From Anoplolepis gracilipes (Eukaryota; Arthropoda; Insecta; Hymenoptera; Formicidae), in the NCBI RefSeq assembly GCF_047496725.1, contig NC_132977.1, positions 281,001 to 345,000 of the forward strand: 64,000 nt of DNA. Direction: 5' to 3'. Every line of letters starts with the position of its first letter. Within the stretch, counting starts at the first letter, position 1. A program made the position numbers and the translations under genes. The notes under the pieces were generated by a model. It saw nothing but the letters and a program-made list of their open reading frames with translations. It ran no database searches and had not been told where the DNA came from. Shown one piece after another: positions 12,600 through 23,960 of the stretch.

Positions 12600-14452
12600 A
12601 GTACGAAAAGAAAGATATGTCTCGCAAATGATGTACCAAAAGTTGTGCGTACCTAAAGAATACTTAATGTTCCAGAAGAACACGACTTTTTTTCTATTTA
12701 TATCTGTAAAAAAGCATAATTATACTTATTCAATAAGCGTCTCATAGCCCTAACGAGATATCGATTTTGTACACTATGTGACATAAATATTACGTCATTC
12801 TTCTAAATGTAAAATTGGCTATAAATATAATTACAAAATAATTTCTAATTTTAATGAAAATAAAAGAAAGACGTAGAATTTAATTTCTATAAAAAAATAA
12901 TGAAAAAGATATTAATTGTATGAAAGTCGTTTAAAAAGATTTTATAAAATATTTTGACTGTATTTCTTATAATATTGTAATTAGTTGTATATATATTATT
13001 TCTCAAGTTTAAATTAAAGAAGTCAGTGAAGAGACAAGTATGACATAACTTTATTATGTAGTTAATTAATATTCGTTGAAACAAAGTGTGAACAAAAATA
13101 AAAAATAATTGCGTTAAAATAATTTCTTATGAATATTCAGTGCGCGGCAAACTTCCACTCCAACATTGGTGTTAAAATGCAAGATGAAGTAAATACAGAG
13201 ATCGAAATAGAATTTTCCGAGATTTCTCTTATAACAATCGAGTAATACCACCAAAGCTCTCTGCTTTTCAAATCATCGAGCATTAAACCAAGTTACAATC
13301 GGTGAAGCGAATAGAGAAATTCAAAGGATATCATCGTCATATTCTTGCCAAAAGTGAATTATGAGCATAAATAAATCATTGTTTAGCATCGTGTATAATT
13401 TATAGTAGGTATAATATTATAATTTAAATATATTACATTGCGCGATATATCGATCAAAAATTTGATCAAATTAGTTCAAAACAAATCATCCATATTAGTC
13501 AAATCTAATTGTAAATCACGATAATTAGCGATAACCATAGATTGTGATCATCAATCAAACTTGATATTATAATAATTCTAAAAAGTATTACTGATATTAT
13601 TAAAATAGACACACTTTTTTAATGTATCGTTTTTGTAATGTGTTGTTTTTTATCTTTTTTAAATTAATGTTAGAAATTCTAATGTTTAAACTTTCAGTTT
13701 GCTTTTTTATCTCTAACAATAAGTATAATGATAAAGATCATAATTATGTACTCGGATTTTATATCGACTATATAACAATCTGTAATTCTTGCGTACATGC
13801 ATACATTTATATTTATAATAATCTTGTTTAACATCAGTGTCATAATTTTCGCGCGATCGTAACGAATTATTAATTAAAGTATAATTAACATAAAATTAAT
13901 CCGCGTAGATAATCCCAGCGCGCGAGGACGCTAAAATATTAGCATAATTTTACTATCGAGCTTCAATTTTCGGTAATGCGCCTAAAATATAATATATAAC
14001 TTAACTGGTGACCTAGTTTAATAAAAAAAAAAAAAAAAAAAAAAAATCAGCGCATGATTAGCGTTCTATACGCAAAAATTCTCTTTGTCGCTAATATTAT
14101 CGGTCCGCTTTGCGCGATTAAAGAGAAAGTATTAACATTTGTTGTATTAATATTTGTTGGAAATATCTGACAAAATATACAAGCTAATGTCTCTCAGCTT
14201 TCCTTTTAACCGCATTGATAGCAGTAAACCTCTTTTATATAGAAATTCCAAAGCGACCACTGGAGTCCAATATTTTTGATATCAGTCTGTTGGGTGGAAT
14301 CCTAAAGAGAATAGTGCATTCGATATATTCGATAGTATTTAGAATATGTGGTTTGGATTGCAATGTGAGTCGTGAGTCGTGAGATAGGTAATGGCTTTTT
14401 GGTCTCAACATTGAAGAAATAGTTGCGACGCGATAGAAGATATGAAATTGAG

Positions 14453-14455
<3 letters not shown>
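12600..14455. other. AT-rich stretch, no recognised gene
   Basis: A somewhat GC-richer patch lies at 13140-13340, and a palindrome GATCAAAAATTTGATC at 13451-13466. A 24-base A-run lies at 14023-14046. No credible ORF. Confidence 0.5.
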
Positions 14456-14507
<52 letters not shown>

Positions 14508-14528
14508 GTACGTACATACATACATACA
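14456..14528. repeat. (TA)n then (CATA)n compound microsatellite
   Basis: About 24 TA units followed by ACGTACGTACATACATACATA. The array abuts the TA target site of the MITE at 14531, so the element inserted at the edge of a microsatellite. Confidence 0.95.
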
Positions 14529-14530
14529 TA

Positions 14531-15385
14531 CAGGGTGTAACAGAGCGCCCGTATCAAACGTTTTTTTTTTTTAGAACGATTTGTCGTAGCAAGTTGGCGC
14601 AAAAATTTTTATAAAAGCTTCAGTGAAGAATCGAATGGTGACATTTGCGTTTCCCAAAAAAGCCGGGAAATCGGAACAGTGGGTATGAACTTTATTATTT
14701 CAAATAGGAAAGAGGTTCGAGAGTGAGGTGACATTACGTTAAATTTCTCTTTAATTTAAAGTGAGATTTCGTATTGCGTGGAATAAAATTTGAAATTTTT
14801 CCTTAACGCAAGTGTTGATTTATTTTACATTTATTTTCAACGTTTTTCTTATGATGTTTAGCAATGAAGAAGCTTTTTGATTGTTGATGGTGTTAGAAAA
14901 TATTCCACACAATACGAAATCTCACTTTGAAATGGACAAGAATTTAATGTAATGTTTACAACATAAACCTACAATAAGATTAAATTACATTGTCTTTGAG
15001 CAAGAAAAGTAAACGTCGTAACACAAGTTGCAATGTTTATGTTTTATTTGGAAGTCAATGGAAGGAATTCGAGCATTTGTAAATAAAAATTAATTATTTG
15101 CATTTTTTTAATTGGTTGGACAGATTAAAAAATTTTTCCTACAAAAGTTGTTTTTTTTTAAAGGCCCTATCCAATTATACCTCACACTCGATTTCCCCCC
15201 CCCCCCCCTTTCGATTTGAAATAATAAAGTTTATACCCATTTTTCCGATTTCCGGCTTTTCCGAAAAACGCAAATGTCACCATTCGATTCTTCACTGGAG
15301 CTTTTGTCATAAAAATTTTTTCCCTAACACGCTACGACAAATCGTTTAAAAAAAACGCCTGATACGGGCACTCTGTTACACCCTG
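14531..15385. mobile_element. Foldback MITE, TA-flanked (Tc1/mariner-like ends)
   Basis: The ends are CAGGGTGTAACAGAGCGCCC at 14531-14550 and the reverse complement of CAGGGTGTAACAGAGTGCCC at 15366-15385, each flanked by TA (14529-14530 and 15386-15387). Complementarity continues inward for about 170 bases on each side and resumes deeper. GTGAGATTTCGTATTG in the left arm (near 14762) pairs with CAATACGAAATCTCAC near 14912. The right half carries about 220 extra bases (roughly 14958-15178) with no partner, a likely later insertion or a matching loss on the left. The right arm also holds a C-run (15195-15208). The 83-codon frame at 15098-15349 is element DNA, not a gene. TA target sites suggest the Tc1/mariner superfamily; no transposase is present. 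Confidence 0.85.
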
Positions 15386-15387
15386 TA

Positions 15388-16980
15388 TATATGATATATG
15401 ATACGTGGAGCAATACAAGAGATATCACTAGGTATATAAAAATAGAGTATATAATATTGAATTTAATTATAATATTGATATTAATTGATATTGTGTGATG
15501 TCATTATATAGTATACTTGTCGATATGTACAATATATAAAATTGTCATTTATTATGTATATGAAATTAATTAATCAGAGATTCGCGTAAGTATATGCGAA
15601 AAAATATGTAATTATTAAAAATATTACTACAACTTCTTTGCTAATTAAGAAGAAAATTGAGAAACTAATTAAGACGAAAATGAAATTTTGCAGAGATGCA
15701 ATTCTGTAGTATATTTTATATGCGCATGAGACATCATAAAGTTTGATAAAATCTTAAATTTACTTCAAGTTAGGTAGAAACGTTGGAAGATACAATTTCC
15801 TATTTTATATAGTTAAATATAATTATATTTACAACTAATTTTTTCTTTAGAAGAAAATATTATATAGATATAATATTTAAGTCACACACATAATTTAAAA
15901 ACGATATTGTAATAGAGTATTATATTTTATATAATAATATATAGATATTTACTTAAATACTTGTTGCATGACTTTTACACTTTTACATGTTAAAATAAAA
16001 TAATTTCGATAATTTTGCAGCAATACGCTTACTATGTTTCAATACTTTTTATTAACTTTACCTACTGTTTAATATGCAGTTTTAAAATTAGATATAAATA
16101 TGTGTATGTCATTTCGGAAAAAACAACGTTAAAGAAAAGAACAAATAAAAGGCAAGAATTTTTTGTTTTTAATTTTTTAGTATTCTCTTCAGTATATATT
16201 TTCAATCACGCCGATTCATAGAGAAGTAAAAACTTAAGTTTAATCATGAGCATGATGTATTTTATGAGAATGAAAAGTAGTTGTAAAGTTTAATTAAAAA
16301 GCTTGATATCATTTCATATTCATTTCGCTTTTTCTATTAATTATTCTACATGGAGTCTTTCTGCAATCTTTTCTTAATGTAAAAGTACATCGATAATTTA
16401 TATTTTAACTTCATAAGCTGTTAGTTCTCTTTTATTTTTAATCGCAAAAAGTATCTCTTTAAATAATTATTACAATAAGATTTTCAAGTTTTTCTTTGTA
16501 ATGGAATTATCTCAACTTTTATTTAATCAAGTTTTCCAATCTTTATGACGTTGATTTATGGCACAGTCAACTGTTTAATCCCCACGTAAAGATTGATGTT
16601 TATTAGAGATTCCTCGTAATTAAAGCTCTTGAGCTTTTTTACAAATTTTATTGTACTCTTGTGTGTTTTGGTTCTTATTTTATTTACATTTAATCACAGG
16701 AATATATGTAATTATGAAAATATCTTTTTTTAGTGGATATTGTTCTTTTATATTTGTTTTTTTTCGAAAAAAAGCTCATATCTTTTACATTGTTGAGTTG
16801 AATTATACGCTTCTAAATTCCACACACATATTTTCTCTCTCTCTTTTTCTCTCGCGCGAATATCACTTTCTAAAAATTTATATATACGAAATGGAAAGTA
16901 TTACGACATATTCGCATTCATGTAACCATCAGGAAGATTTGAGAATGCAACATGAGAAATATCTGCGATGAGAGATCTTC
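15388..16980. other. AT-rich stretch, no recognised gene
   Basis: A donor-like GTAAGTAT lies at 15586 without a matching exon. Plus-strand open frames at 16015-16221 and 16651-16971 are AT- and pyrimidine-driven and show no recognisable protein. Confidence 0.5.
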
Positions 16981-17540
16981 TTTCATCGATCCGATAGAGT
17001 TTTATCTCAACAACGTTCCGGTACTCGGTTGGCATCCAAAATTTCCAACGGGGATGATGATTTATTGACGTTTATGCCGGCGCGGATTACGACCCCTTTA
17101 CTTTCCATCTAGCAAAAAGTCGACGTGATTGACGGTGCTCGTAGCAGCCTCCTACAGCCTTCTGGTTTCTAGCGGCCGCGCACGTGCCGGGATTTTTATG
17201 ATGCCGTTCTGTGCCGCGCTTTCGAGTTCCTCATGACGCCGTCGCCTGTCGCGGCAACGGCAACGCGCGATATTACGGTGTTACCTCAATAACGATTCAA
17301 TTTCGGAGGGTTAACAGCATCGGGTCACGCTCGGCCGACCAATGAGACTATTATACGAGTGCCGGCTGACGACCAACTGCGTTCGCCGGTGCTAAATATA
17401 CCGTATATGAAATAATGCGACTTTAGCCGCAGATATCTTTTATGGCGGAAAATTTCGTTTTTATGTGTAGTTTGTGTGAATGCGCGTGTATGGATGCGTT
17501 GCCCGTAGGGTGAGCATTGTAACTCTGGTAAAAGAATTAT
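16981..17540. other. GC-rich island, possible regulatory block
   Basis: One of the most GC-rich parts of the window, with CG-rich words such as GCGGCCGCGCACGTG near 17173. All six frames are broken in 17000-17300. A minus-strand frame (17564-17325, 79 codons) covers the left-over part without recognisable protein. It lies about 1.2 kb 3' of the signal-peptide exon at 18750-18669 on that exon's strand, but no acceptor and in-frame exon could be matched. Confidence 0.25.
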
Positions 17541-18360
17541 TGCGATTTTGTTAAGTTGATACATTATGTATCATATCAAAAATAATCTTGTGTTATTTTT
17601 TCGTTATATTTATTATGCCACAATTATAAATTAATCTTTTTTATAAACAATCTTTTTTATTTTTTTAATCTACGGACTAAAGAAAGATTTTTTAAAAATT
17701 AGTTTAAAATGAAAGAAAACACACCGTTCTTTAATTTAACCATTTATAACATAAAATTATCAAGAATTTTATCGAATATAAATACAGGAAAAAAAAAACA
17801 TGAGATTGATTTATTTTACAAAATAAAATAATTTTTTTATTTCTTTCTTTGAAAAATATTTTTGTTTTTTTTTTATATTTTTATACTAAAATGTAATACA
17901 GTGCAAATAAAAAAGTTGCATTAATTTTGTTATTTTTTCAGTTCGAAAAATTTTACGATAAATACGATAAATTTATATGTTGTGTAATGTTTATAATAGA
18001 AATTTGACGTTGATAATCCAAAGTTAAGTAATGTATACCATATGATAACCTATCAACTACTTATCTGTGTAAGCATGAAACATGTTTAGAAACTTGGAAA
18101 GTTTCATCTTAGTTTACGTTCAAAAGTTTGCCTCTACAGTCCAGCACTTATCTCGAACAGGGTACAATATTAAACAATATATTCCACGCCTTTCACTAAT
18201 AACAGAATTAATATTATTAATATCAAGTAAAAAGTAATATTAAAAAAGGTAACACACATATTTGTGAAAAAAAAACTCTGCCATAACTGAATCAAGAAGA
18301 CAAGATAGAAGTCATCTGTTGATTTTATACCAAGTCATAAGACGAAACAGTTCTTGTCCC
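17541..18360. other. AT-rich stretch, no recognised gene
   Basis: Homopolymer-rich sequence. If the exon at 18750-18669 is real, this would be part of its first intron. Confidence 0.4.
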
Positions 18361-18668
18361 TCGACTTTATTCATGAATAGGGTCATCACAATGTCGCAAT
18401 TGGGAATTAGAGTCGGCGAATAGCCCGGGATTAAGAGATATCGTATCACGACTGCTAAGTCGATCGGAAGTTTGTCCGGGAAACCTGTAACCCTTTACTC
18501 CTCACTTTGATAGCCTTACCGTCTAATCCTCATCATGTTAACCATTGTAGCTGTCATTGAGAGCTGCCGGCAGCTTTCACCCGCCGAATATTTGTAATCA
18601 AGTTGCCGATGAAACGTAACTTTTCGTCGTGTCGGCAAAGTTCGTTAAGAAGTTTCCGACGAACTTAC

Positions 18669-18750
18669 GCGGCGTGAAAACAGATGGATTGTCGTGCGCA
18701 TCGATCGCGGCCACCAACAAAGTGATAACGAAGCCACTTAAGCTTTTCAT
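18669..18750 (-). CDS. Candidate signal-peptide first exon
   Basis: On the minus strand an ATG at 18750-18748 has a favourable A at -3 and opens MKSLSGFVITLLVAAIDA, a textbook short signal peptide (basic n-region, hydrophobic core, small residues before a likely cleavage site). HDNPSVFTP follows. At 18668 a strong donor GTAAGTTC begins, so the coding part would be 27 codons plus one base, ending in phase 1. Without splicing the frame reads on for a 50-residue secreted peptide ending at TGA 18598-18600. The surrounding 18360-18900 interval is GC-rich, as a promoter and 5' exon would be. No downstream exon was identified and the family is unknown. Large insect genes for cell-surface proteins often have such isolated first exons. 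Confidence 0.4.
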
Positions 18751-18960
18751 GGTCACAAAAGATAATCGAGGAGGGTTCCTCTTTGTACGGGGAAAGAACA
18801 CCGTTTTGCGTGACTCCAGGCGCGCGCCGCTCCAGATCCCGGATCTCCCGTGTAAAATGGCAAATAATTAGAGCTTAATGCGGAACGCGCGCGGCTTTGT
18901 ATATATTCTATCGCGGGTTATAAATTTGATATTTCTTAGGTTCACACACAAAGCGTGCGG
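18751..18960 (-). promoter_or_regulatory. Possible promoter and 5' UTR of the signal-peptide exon
   Basis: GC-rich sequence directly upstream of the minus-strand ATG at 18750. On the minus strand it contains TATAACCCGCG near 18920 and GAATATATACAAAG near 18905, either of which could act as a weak TATA box about 150-170 bases before the ATG. No initiator is clear. Confidence 0.2.
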
Positions 18961-18986
18961 GAATAAGGAAAATATAATGCAGCTGG

Positions 18987-19011
18987 TATATATATATATA
19001 TATATATATAT
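18987..19011. repeat. (TA)n microsatellite
   Basis: About 12 TA units. Confidence 0.93.
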
Positions 19012-19519
19012 TGCGCACGCGATAATATTATTGTAAACGTGTAACGAGAATACATTGCGTAAATGTGCCGAGCACGCTGTAATGATTCAATAGTATCTCC
19101 TTTGCACCTTCCATTTCTCTCTCTCTCTTTCTCTCGAATTGTAGTAATGCAAGCATACGCACGAGCGCGATTTCCAATTATAATATAATCTCTCGTAATA
19201 TAGATTTATAAATCTTATTTTAATAATTTAATAAACATAGCAAGGGTCGTGTTATTCCGCGATTGTACATAATCTATCGGGATAAAATACATCAAAGTTT
19301 TATGCCTGTAATAAAAATATTTATTATTCATTAGGATAGTTTATTATTCATTGTTATGGAACTTTGAAATTGTTTTTTGCCTTTTTAAATAAACTTGCAG
19401 CATAGTCATTTCGGGATGAAAGTAATATAATCGCATTTATTTTACTTATATGCGCTATGTTTTAATGTTATATTTATTTTAAGGATTTCTTCTCATTGCA
19501 ATTTGCAAGCTGAGATTTA

Positions 19520-19768
19520 ATGAATGCACTCCAATTGCTAACGGATATAATTATATTGTCTTTAGCGCTTTTACGCATCGTGAGATTTGTCATGTTAAGA
19601 TTTCCATTGAAAACAATAAGAGAGAAAATACTTAACAAGCAAAAAATTGAAATCATAGAACGAATAGAGACACTCTCTATAGAGAGAAAAGACGAAAATA
19701 AAATAAAAGAAGCTTTTGTATACTCGAACAAATACATATATAAAATCGCGAAAGTAGTATCTATGTAA
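19520..19768 (+). CDS. Unrecognised 82-codon open frame (weak)
   Basis: ATG at 19520, stop at 19766-19768. The predicted product has a hydrophobic N-terminus (LLTDIIILSLALLRIV) followed by a charged, lysine- and glutamate-rich helix-forming part. The stop codon overlaps a donor-like GTAAGTTC at 19765. An 87-codon frame overlaps on the other strand (19737-19474). Frames of this length are expected by chance in 64 kb, and no family is recognised. Confidence 0.12.
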   Translation: MNALQLLTDIIILSLALLRIVRFVMLRFPLKTIREKILNKQKIEIIERIETLSIERKDENKIKEAFVYSNKYIYKIAKVVSM

Positions 19769-19812
19769 GTTCTTTATTATTTTATTATAATATTTATTAC
19801 TGTGTTATACAT

Positions 19813-20303
19813 GGGCGAGTCACGGAAACCTTTCATGAATAATTTTCAAAATGAAACAAATAAATGAGATATAACTTAAATATTTATTTCTCATCAGATA
19901 ATAATAGGATATAAAATACCATTTAGGTCAAACACATGAGGCAGTAAACGGGATGCCATGTGTGCCATGTGATAGTAGTACTCCACGAGTACTATCCATT
20001 AGTGACCTTATATTGGCCTTGAGTTCGTTAATATACAGGAAAAAATTTCAACTATAACAGAGAACATAGTGCAAATAACATTACAAAATCTGTGTAATAG
20101 ACTAATGTAGAATAATGTAGGACATAGAAAATGCAGAAGATATTTGACAAACGTGAAAATTTTTTGAATTTAAAAAAGTAAATATGATCAAGTAATATAC
20201 TCAAATGGTATTCTATATTGTTATCTGACAAGAAATAAATATTTAATTTCTATTTCATTTGTTTAGTTTATTTTGAAAATCGTTAGGTTTTCGTGATTTA
20301 CCT
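19813..20303. mobile_element. Foldback MITE, family shared with 28543-28848 (copy 1)
   Basis: The left arm (19813 to about 19924) and right arm (about 20204 to 20303) are reverse complements, sharing ATTTTCAAAATGAAAC-like, TAAATATTTATTTCT and ATACCATTT words. Ends resemble GGGTAAGTCACGG. The interval 20020-20303 is similar to the whole of 28543-28848 in the opposite orientation, sharing GATCAAGTAATATACTCAAA exactly. About 90 bases near 19930-20020 with repeated GCCATGTG and a GTAGTACT/AGTACTA hairpin are absent from the other copy. No coding capacity. Confidence 0.75.
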
Positions 20304-21270
20304 TATATTATTTAAATCCATTGCTTTTAAGAATTAAACAAAAAAAATATAAAATTCTATTATTCTTTTGCAAACCCTTTATAAAATTTCTAGAGCGCAT
20401 GAAATGAAATAATATTCTCGGAATATCATTCGCATGTACATATGCAATATATTCTTTTGTTGACAGTCAATTTATATTCTTTCAAAGTTGTGAAAAATTC
20501 CGTCTTGTATTCTCCGCATTGAAAATTCAACCTTGTTAATGTGATAGGTTAATGTAATATGGAACATGAACATTCTATTATATGCTGAAAAGAATTTACA
20601 GGAAAGGAAAAAAGATGCGCGACTCACATGGTACGATCTATTAAGTCGACCTTTGTTGTTAAAATCAACACGTTCAAAATTCCGTTTTTGATCATTTTAA
20701 TTTCTTTGTTTTTAACAAAAAAGTGTAAAATCCTCTACATCATATTTCCTCAATGGACTTTGTGTTTATAAAAGAAAATTCCATTTAATTTAATTATCTA
20801 ACTTTCAAAGTGAAAGAGTTATGATAAGTGACTGCACAATAAATATGTATAAAATCTTGAAGGCTAAAAATAGACCTCATCTCTTATTGTTAGATATTTT
20901 ATCGTATTTTTACTTTTTATATATTTTAATATATTTATACTTTTATATATTTTCAGAGAATATACATATATATGTGTATATACTTTACTATATTTTCAGA
21001 GAATAGAAAAATTTTTAATTATATATATTTTTGGTAAAAATCCCAAATAGAGGATCCAGCTCCAATGACCTTGACATATGTTGTCAAGGTCGTGACCCTG
21101 ATTAATATGCAAAAGATTTTATCCGTCGCTTGTTGTTTATTAAAAAGTTATAAACAAAAAAAGTCTCATAAGTAGGACATAATTTTCTCACATCATATAT
21201 ATTTAAAAAAGCGTACTTTTAATGGATTTATTTAAATGTGATACATTTATTTATTTATTTAAATGTGATA
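20304..21270. other. AT-rich stretch, no recognised gene
   Basis: Contains a near-perfect dyad GACCTTGACATATGTTGTCAAGGTC (21067-21091) and a 28-base tandem duplication of a TTTATTTAAATGTGATACAT word at about 21226-21275. No gene. Confidence 0.5.
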
Positions 21271-21276
21271 CATTAA

Positions 21277-21429
21277 ATGCGTGGAGGGGCTCTGCACCCC
21301 CACCCGACAAAAAAACTAACCCAAAACCCAACCTGTGTCTGAGGTATGAAATAAATTTTGTTTCATAACACAGGTTGGGTTGGGTTAGTTTCTTGTGAGG
21401 GTGCAGGGGGAGAGGCAGAGCTTACGCAT
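21277..21429. repeat. Compact 153 bp hairpin with AACCCAACC core
   Basis: Left arm ATGCGTGGAGGGGCTCTGCA at 21277 pairs imperfectly with the right arm ending GCAGAGCTTACGCAT at 21429. The inner stem is the near-perfect AACTAACCCAAAACCCAACC / GGTTGGGTTGGGTTAGTT, closing with ACCTGTGT / ACACAGGT. The loop contains TATGAAATAAATTTTGTTTCATA-type self-complementary sequence. It is GC-rich in an AT-rich setting. The TTGGGTTGGGTTAG stem resembles but does not match insect TTAGG telomere repeats. Confidence 0.75.
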
Positions 21430-21722
21430 CGGGATTTTACCATATTTTTAAAGAAAAATTTTACATAAGTTGTCGTGAAGAAAAAATTTAAATACATCTT
21501 GTGTGTATGTGTGTGTGTTCGGGATATAAATTTTATCTTAACATGCATGCATATATATGTGTATGTATATTTGTGCATATATATATATTCACATAACATT
21601 GCGAGACGCAATCTGCTATATCAATAGGGGAATTAATGCGAGATAGCAGTTAAAAGCGCGAGGAAGATTTACGTAAAGACGGAAATAACGAGTAAATTCG
21701 ATTTTATAGCTGAAAAGGAGAG

Positions 21723-21920
21723 ATGTTCTTACTGAAAGAGAAAAGTTTGGCTTTCTCTCCTTTCGGCGAGGACTCTGATTTTCCACGATTATTTTCCATT
21801 ACCGCGGAGAACGATTGCGATAATTCGAATCTATGTCTAGAGAATACGCGGGGACAGGGAACGGAAATGGTACGAGTCAAAGATAAAGGAAAAGGTGAAA
21901 TGCTAGTTGTTATAATTTAA
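21723..21920 (+). CDS. Unrecognised 65-codon open frame (weak)
   Basis: ATG at 21723, stop TAA at 21918-21920. The predicted product begins MFLLKEKSLAFSPFGED and has an acidic, asparagine-containing middle and a lysine- and glycine-rich end, a composition unlike the window's repeat-driven frames. An AAAG/GTGAAA donor-like site at 21894 could end an exon inside the frame. No family, signal peptide or poly(A) signal is apparent. Confidence 0.15.
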   Translation: MFLLKEKSLAFSPFGEDSDFPRLFSITAENDCDNSNLCLENTRGQGTEMVRVKDKGKGEMLVVII

Positions 21921-23480
21921 CCACATTAAAGAAAACGACTGGATATTCTTGGTGTCAGATAACTAGATTACTTCTATTACTAATTGTAGATACGAAACAA
22001 AGATTATAATATCGCAACGGAGATTTTGTAATTTCGCGTTCTACAAATTATATGTATATCTCTAATTATCGCATTAAATTTTAATAATAAAAACTTTGAA
22101 GTAATTACTATACTGGGTCGAGAAATAAACAACTATGATCTCACCTTATGGTCCATCTTTCTCGGACTTACCTTATATGTATACGGATTATAGTTCCAAT
22201 TATTATTACAAGACATTTCTGTTCAAAAATTGATTACAGTTTAATTGAGAAATGTATTATTAAAATTAAAACGGAAGAGGCATGCACATATCGATACAGT
22301 AATACAATATTTCTTAGTTTCCGATAAAGCCCTTGATTTATTTAACATTTTTAATCCTTTATTTAAATAAAATATTGACGTTCTTAATTTCTGAACATTA
22401 ATATATCCGATAATTAATATCGGGAAACGAGGATACTAATTGGATGGTTAGAAAAAGAAGTTGTTAAATTTTTGAGACATATATTTTCTTGAAGAGATAA
22501 AAACTGTAAGAGTATGAGCGCTGTTACTAAAAAAAAGCCTTCCAATAAGATAAGATAAATGTATATCAAACATAATATGAGTTTTTATTGTACTCGATTC
22601 GTTTATGTTACCATTTAACAAGATTCGATTTTTCGCGGCAGTAATGCAGTATTGCCTTAGTGGCAATAAGGGATGATATTTATAATTGAACAGTATTTGA
22701 GACACATCAGACCATTATCGATAACGTTGCGTTTTGTATGTAGTTGAGAAAACGATTATTGGCAATAAAAGTTCTTTCTGTTATTGGATACGTATTAATG
22801 TAAAAAAAAAGTCCTGATGTGTGTCGTATCTTACATCCGCGAGGAAAATTCGTTCTCGTAGAGATGTTTGCGAAACTGATCGAGGCGATAGGTATTTTCT
22901 CGAGTCTTTTTCTTCTCTCTTACGGATTCCATCGACTGTCTCGCTACGAAATTGCATTCAGCTTGTGTGAATTTATTTTAGATATTTGAATTGAATTTAT
23001 ATGTCTAAACCTGTATATGTCAAACCGATTAATTTGATTAAAATTTGATTGAAAGATTAATTTACAAATTTGTTTAGATGATGAAATAATGAAATATGAT
23101 CGTTTCATATATCCAATATGTGTATATACGTGGAGATATCGATTGATATTTGTGATATAATCGACACTTAGGCTTCGAAGATTCGCGTTAACACGTTTTG
23201 TGACACGCAATATAATATGATATGTATATTTTATCTGCAATGTAGGATGTCACAGTGAATAAAAAAGTTACGACAAAGATTAGTACTTTTACGGAAAAAA
23301 AATATCTGCAATTTTGCAAAATTTATTATTATGTTCACAATTTTTTAATCATTTACTATAAATTTCGGTGCAATGTGTCGCGCGTTATGCTTTAAATTGA
23401 ATTTTAATAGCCCACATTATCCTTTAAATTTAAATGCAGACTGCAGAGAAAAATTGGTAACAGCAAAAAAATCGTAAGAA
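21921..23480. other. AT-rich stretch, no recognised gene
   Basis: Apart from the 47-base exon-like segment at 22218-22172 there is nothing but short chance frames. Confidence 0.5.
22172..22218 (-). other. Microexon-like segment
   Basis: On the minus strand, an acceptor ATCAATTTTTGAACAG ends at 22219 and a strong donor AAG/GTAAGTCC starts at 22171, leaving 47 bases. One frame is open across it, giving about 15 hydrophobic residues. Sites this good can pair by chance in AT-rich DNA, and the size is unusual. Confidence 0.13.
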
Positions 23481-23960
23481 ATTTCATGGTGTTGTACGTA
23501 AACCCATCAAAGTTCCATCGGGAAAATATAGGAAATCGGTCTGTGCGAAGACAATGGAAAAAGTTGATTATCAGTCCCAGAGACGAGAGATTCAGAAATT
23601 TCCATCACGAGCGGAATTTTATGAATTAAAATAACCATTAGAATGCACCGAGTTATTCGCTATCTTGATTTCGCGACATGCATTACCAGGTAAAACGTGG
23701 CCAGGTGCGAGCAGCGGAAATTATCTGGCGAGCAACTTTTTAATTTCGTCTTCCCTGAGGCGGAAGACAAGATTACTGAGGGCTACTCGACAATGTGGGA
23801 GGTTATTCCAAAGTTGCCCATATAAATTTTCTCTCACTTAAGGTTCAAATTAAGTTTCTCGTTCATCGGGAGAAGTCGTGCGTAAAGCAACGCTCACTGG
23901 CAAACTAGTATCGACAGTTTTTCAGTAGCGAAGTTTCCACGTCTTTTACACATACATGTT
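23480..23960. other. GC-elevated island, possible regulatory block
   Basis: Mixed-composition block with an initiator-like TTTTTCAGTAGCG near 23919 and donor-like CCAG/GTAAAACG at 23691, but no open frame over about 30 codons. Likely conserved non-coding sequence or a 5' untranslated region. Confidence 0.2.

Noticed and set aside
14235..14614. Three frames of 63-96 codons on both strands.
   Set aside because: All read the (TA)n array as tyrosine-isoleucine repeats.
15098..15349. 83-codon plus-strand frame.
   Set aside because: It lies in the right arm of the TA-flanked foldback MITE and includes a C-homopolymer read as proline.
21277..21429. Telomere-like GGTTGGGTTGGGTTAG as an interstitial telomere.
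   Set aside because: Repeats do not follow TTAGG and are part of a hairpin with a matching opposite arm.
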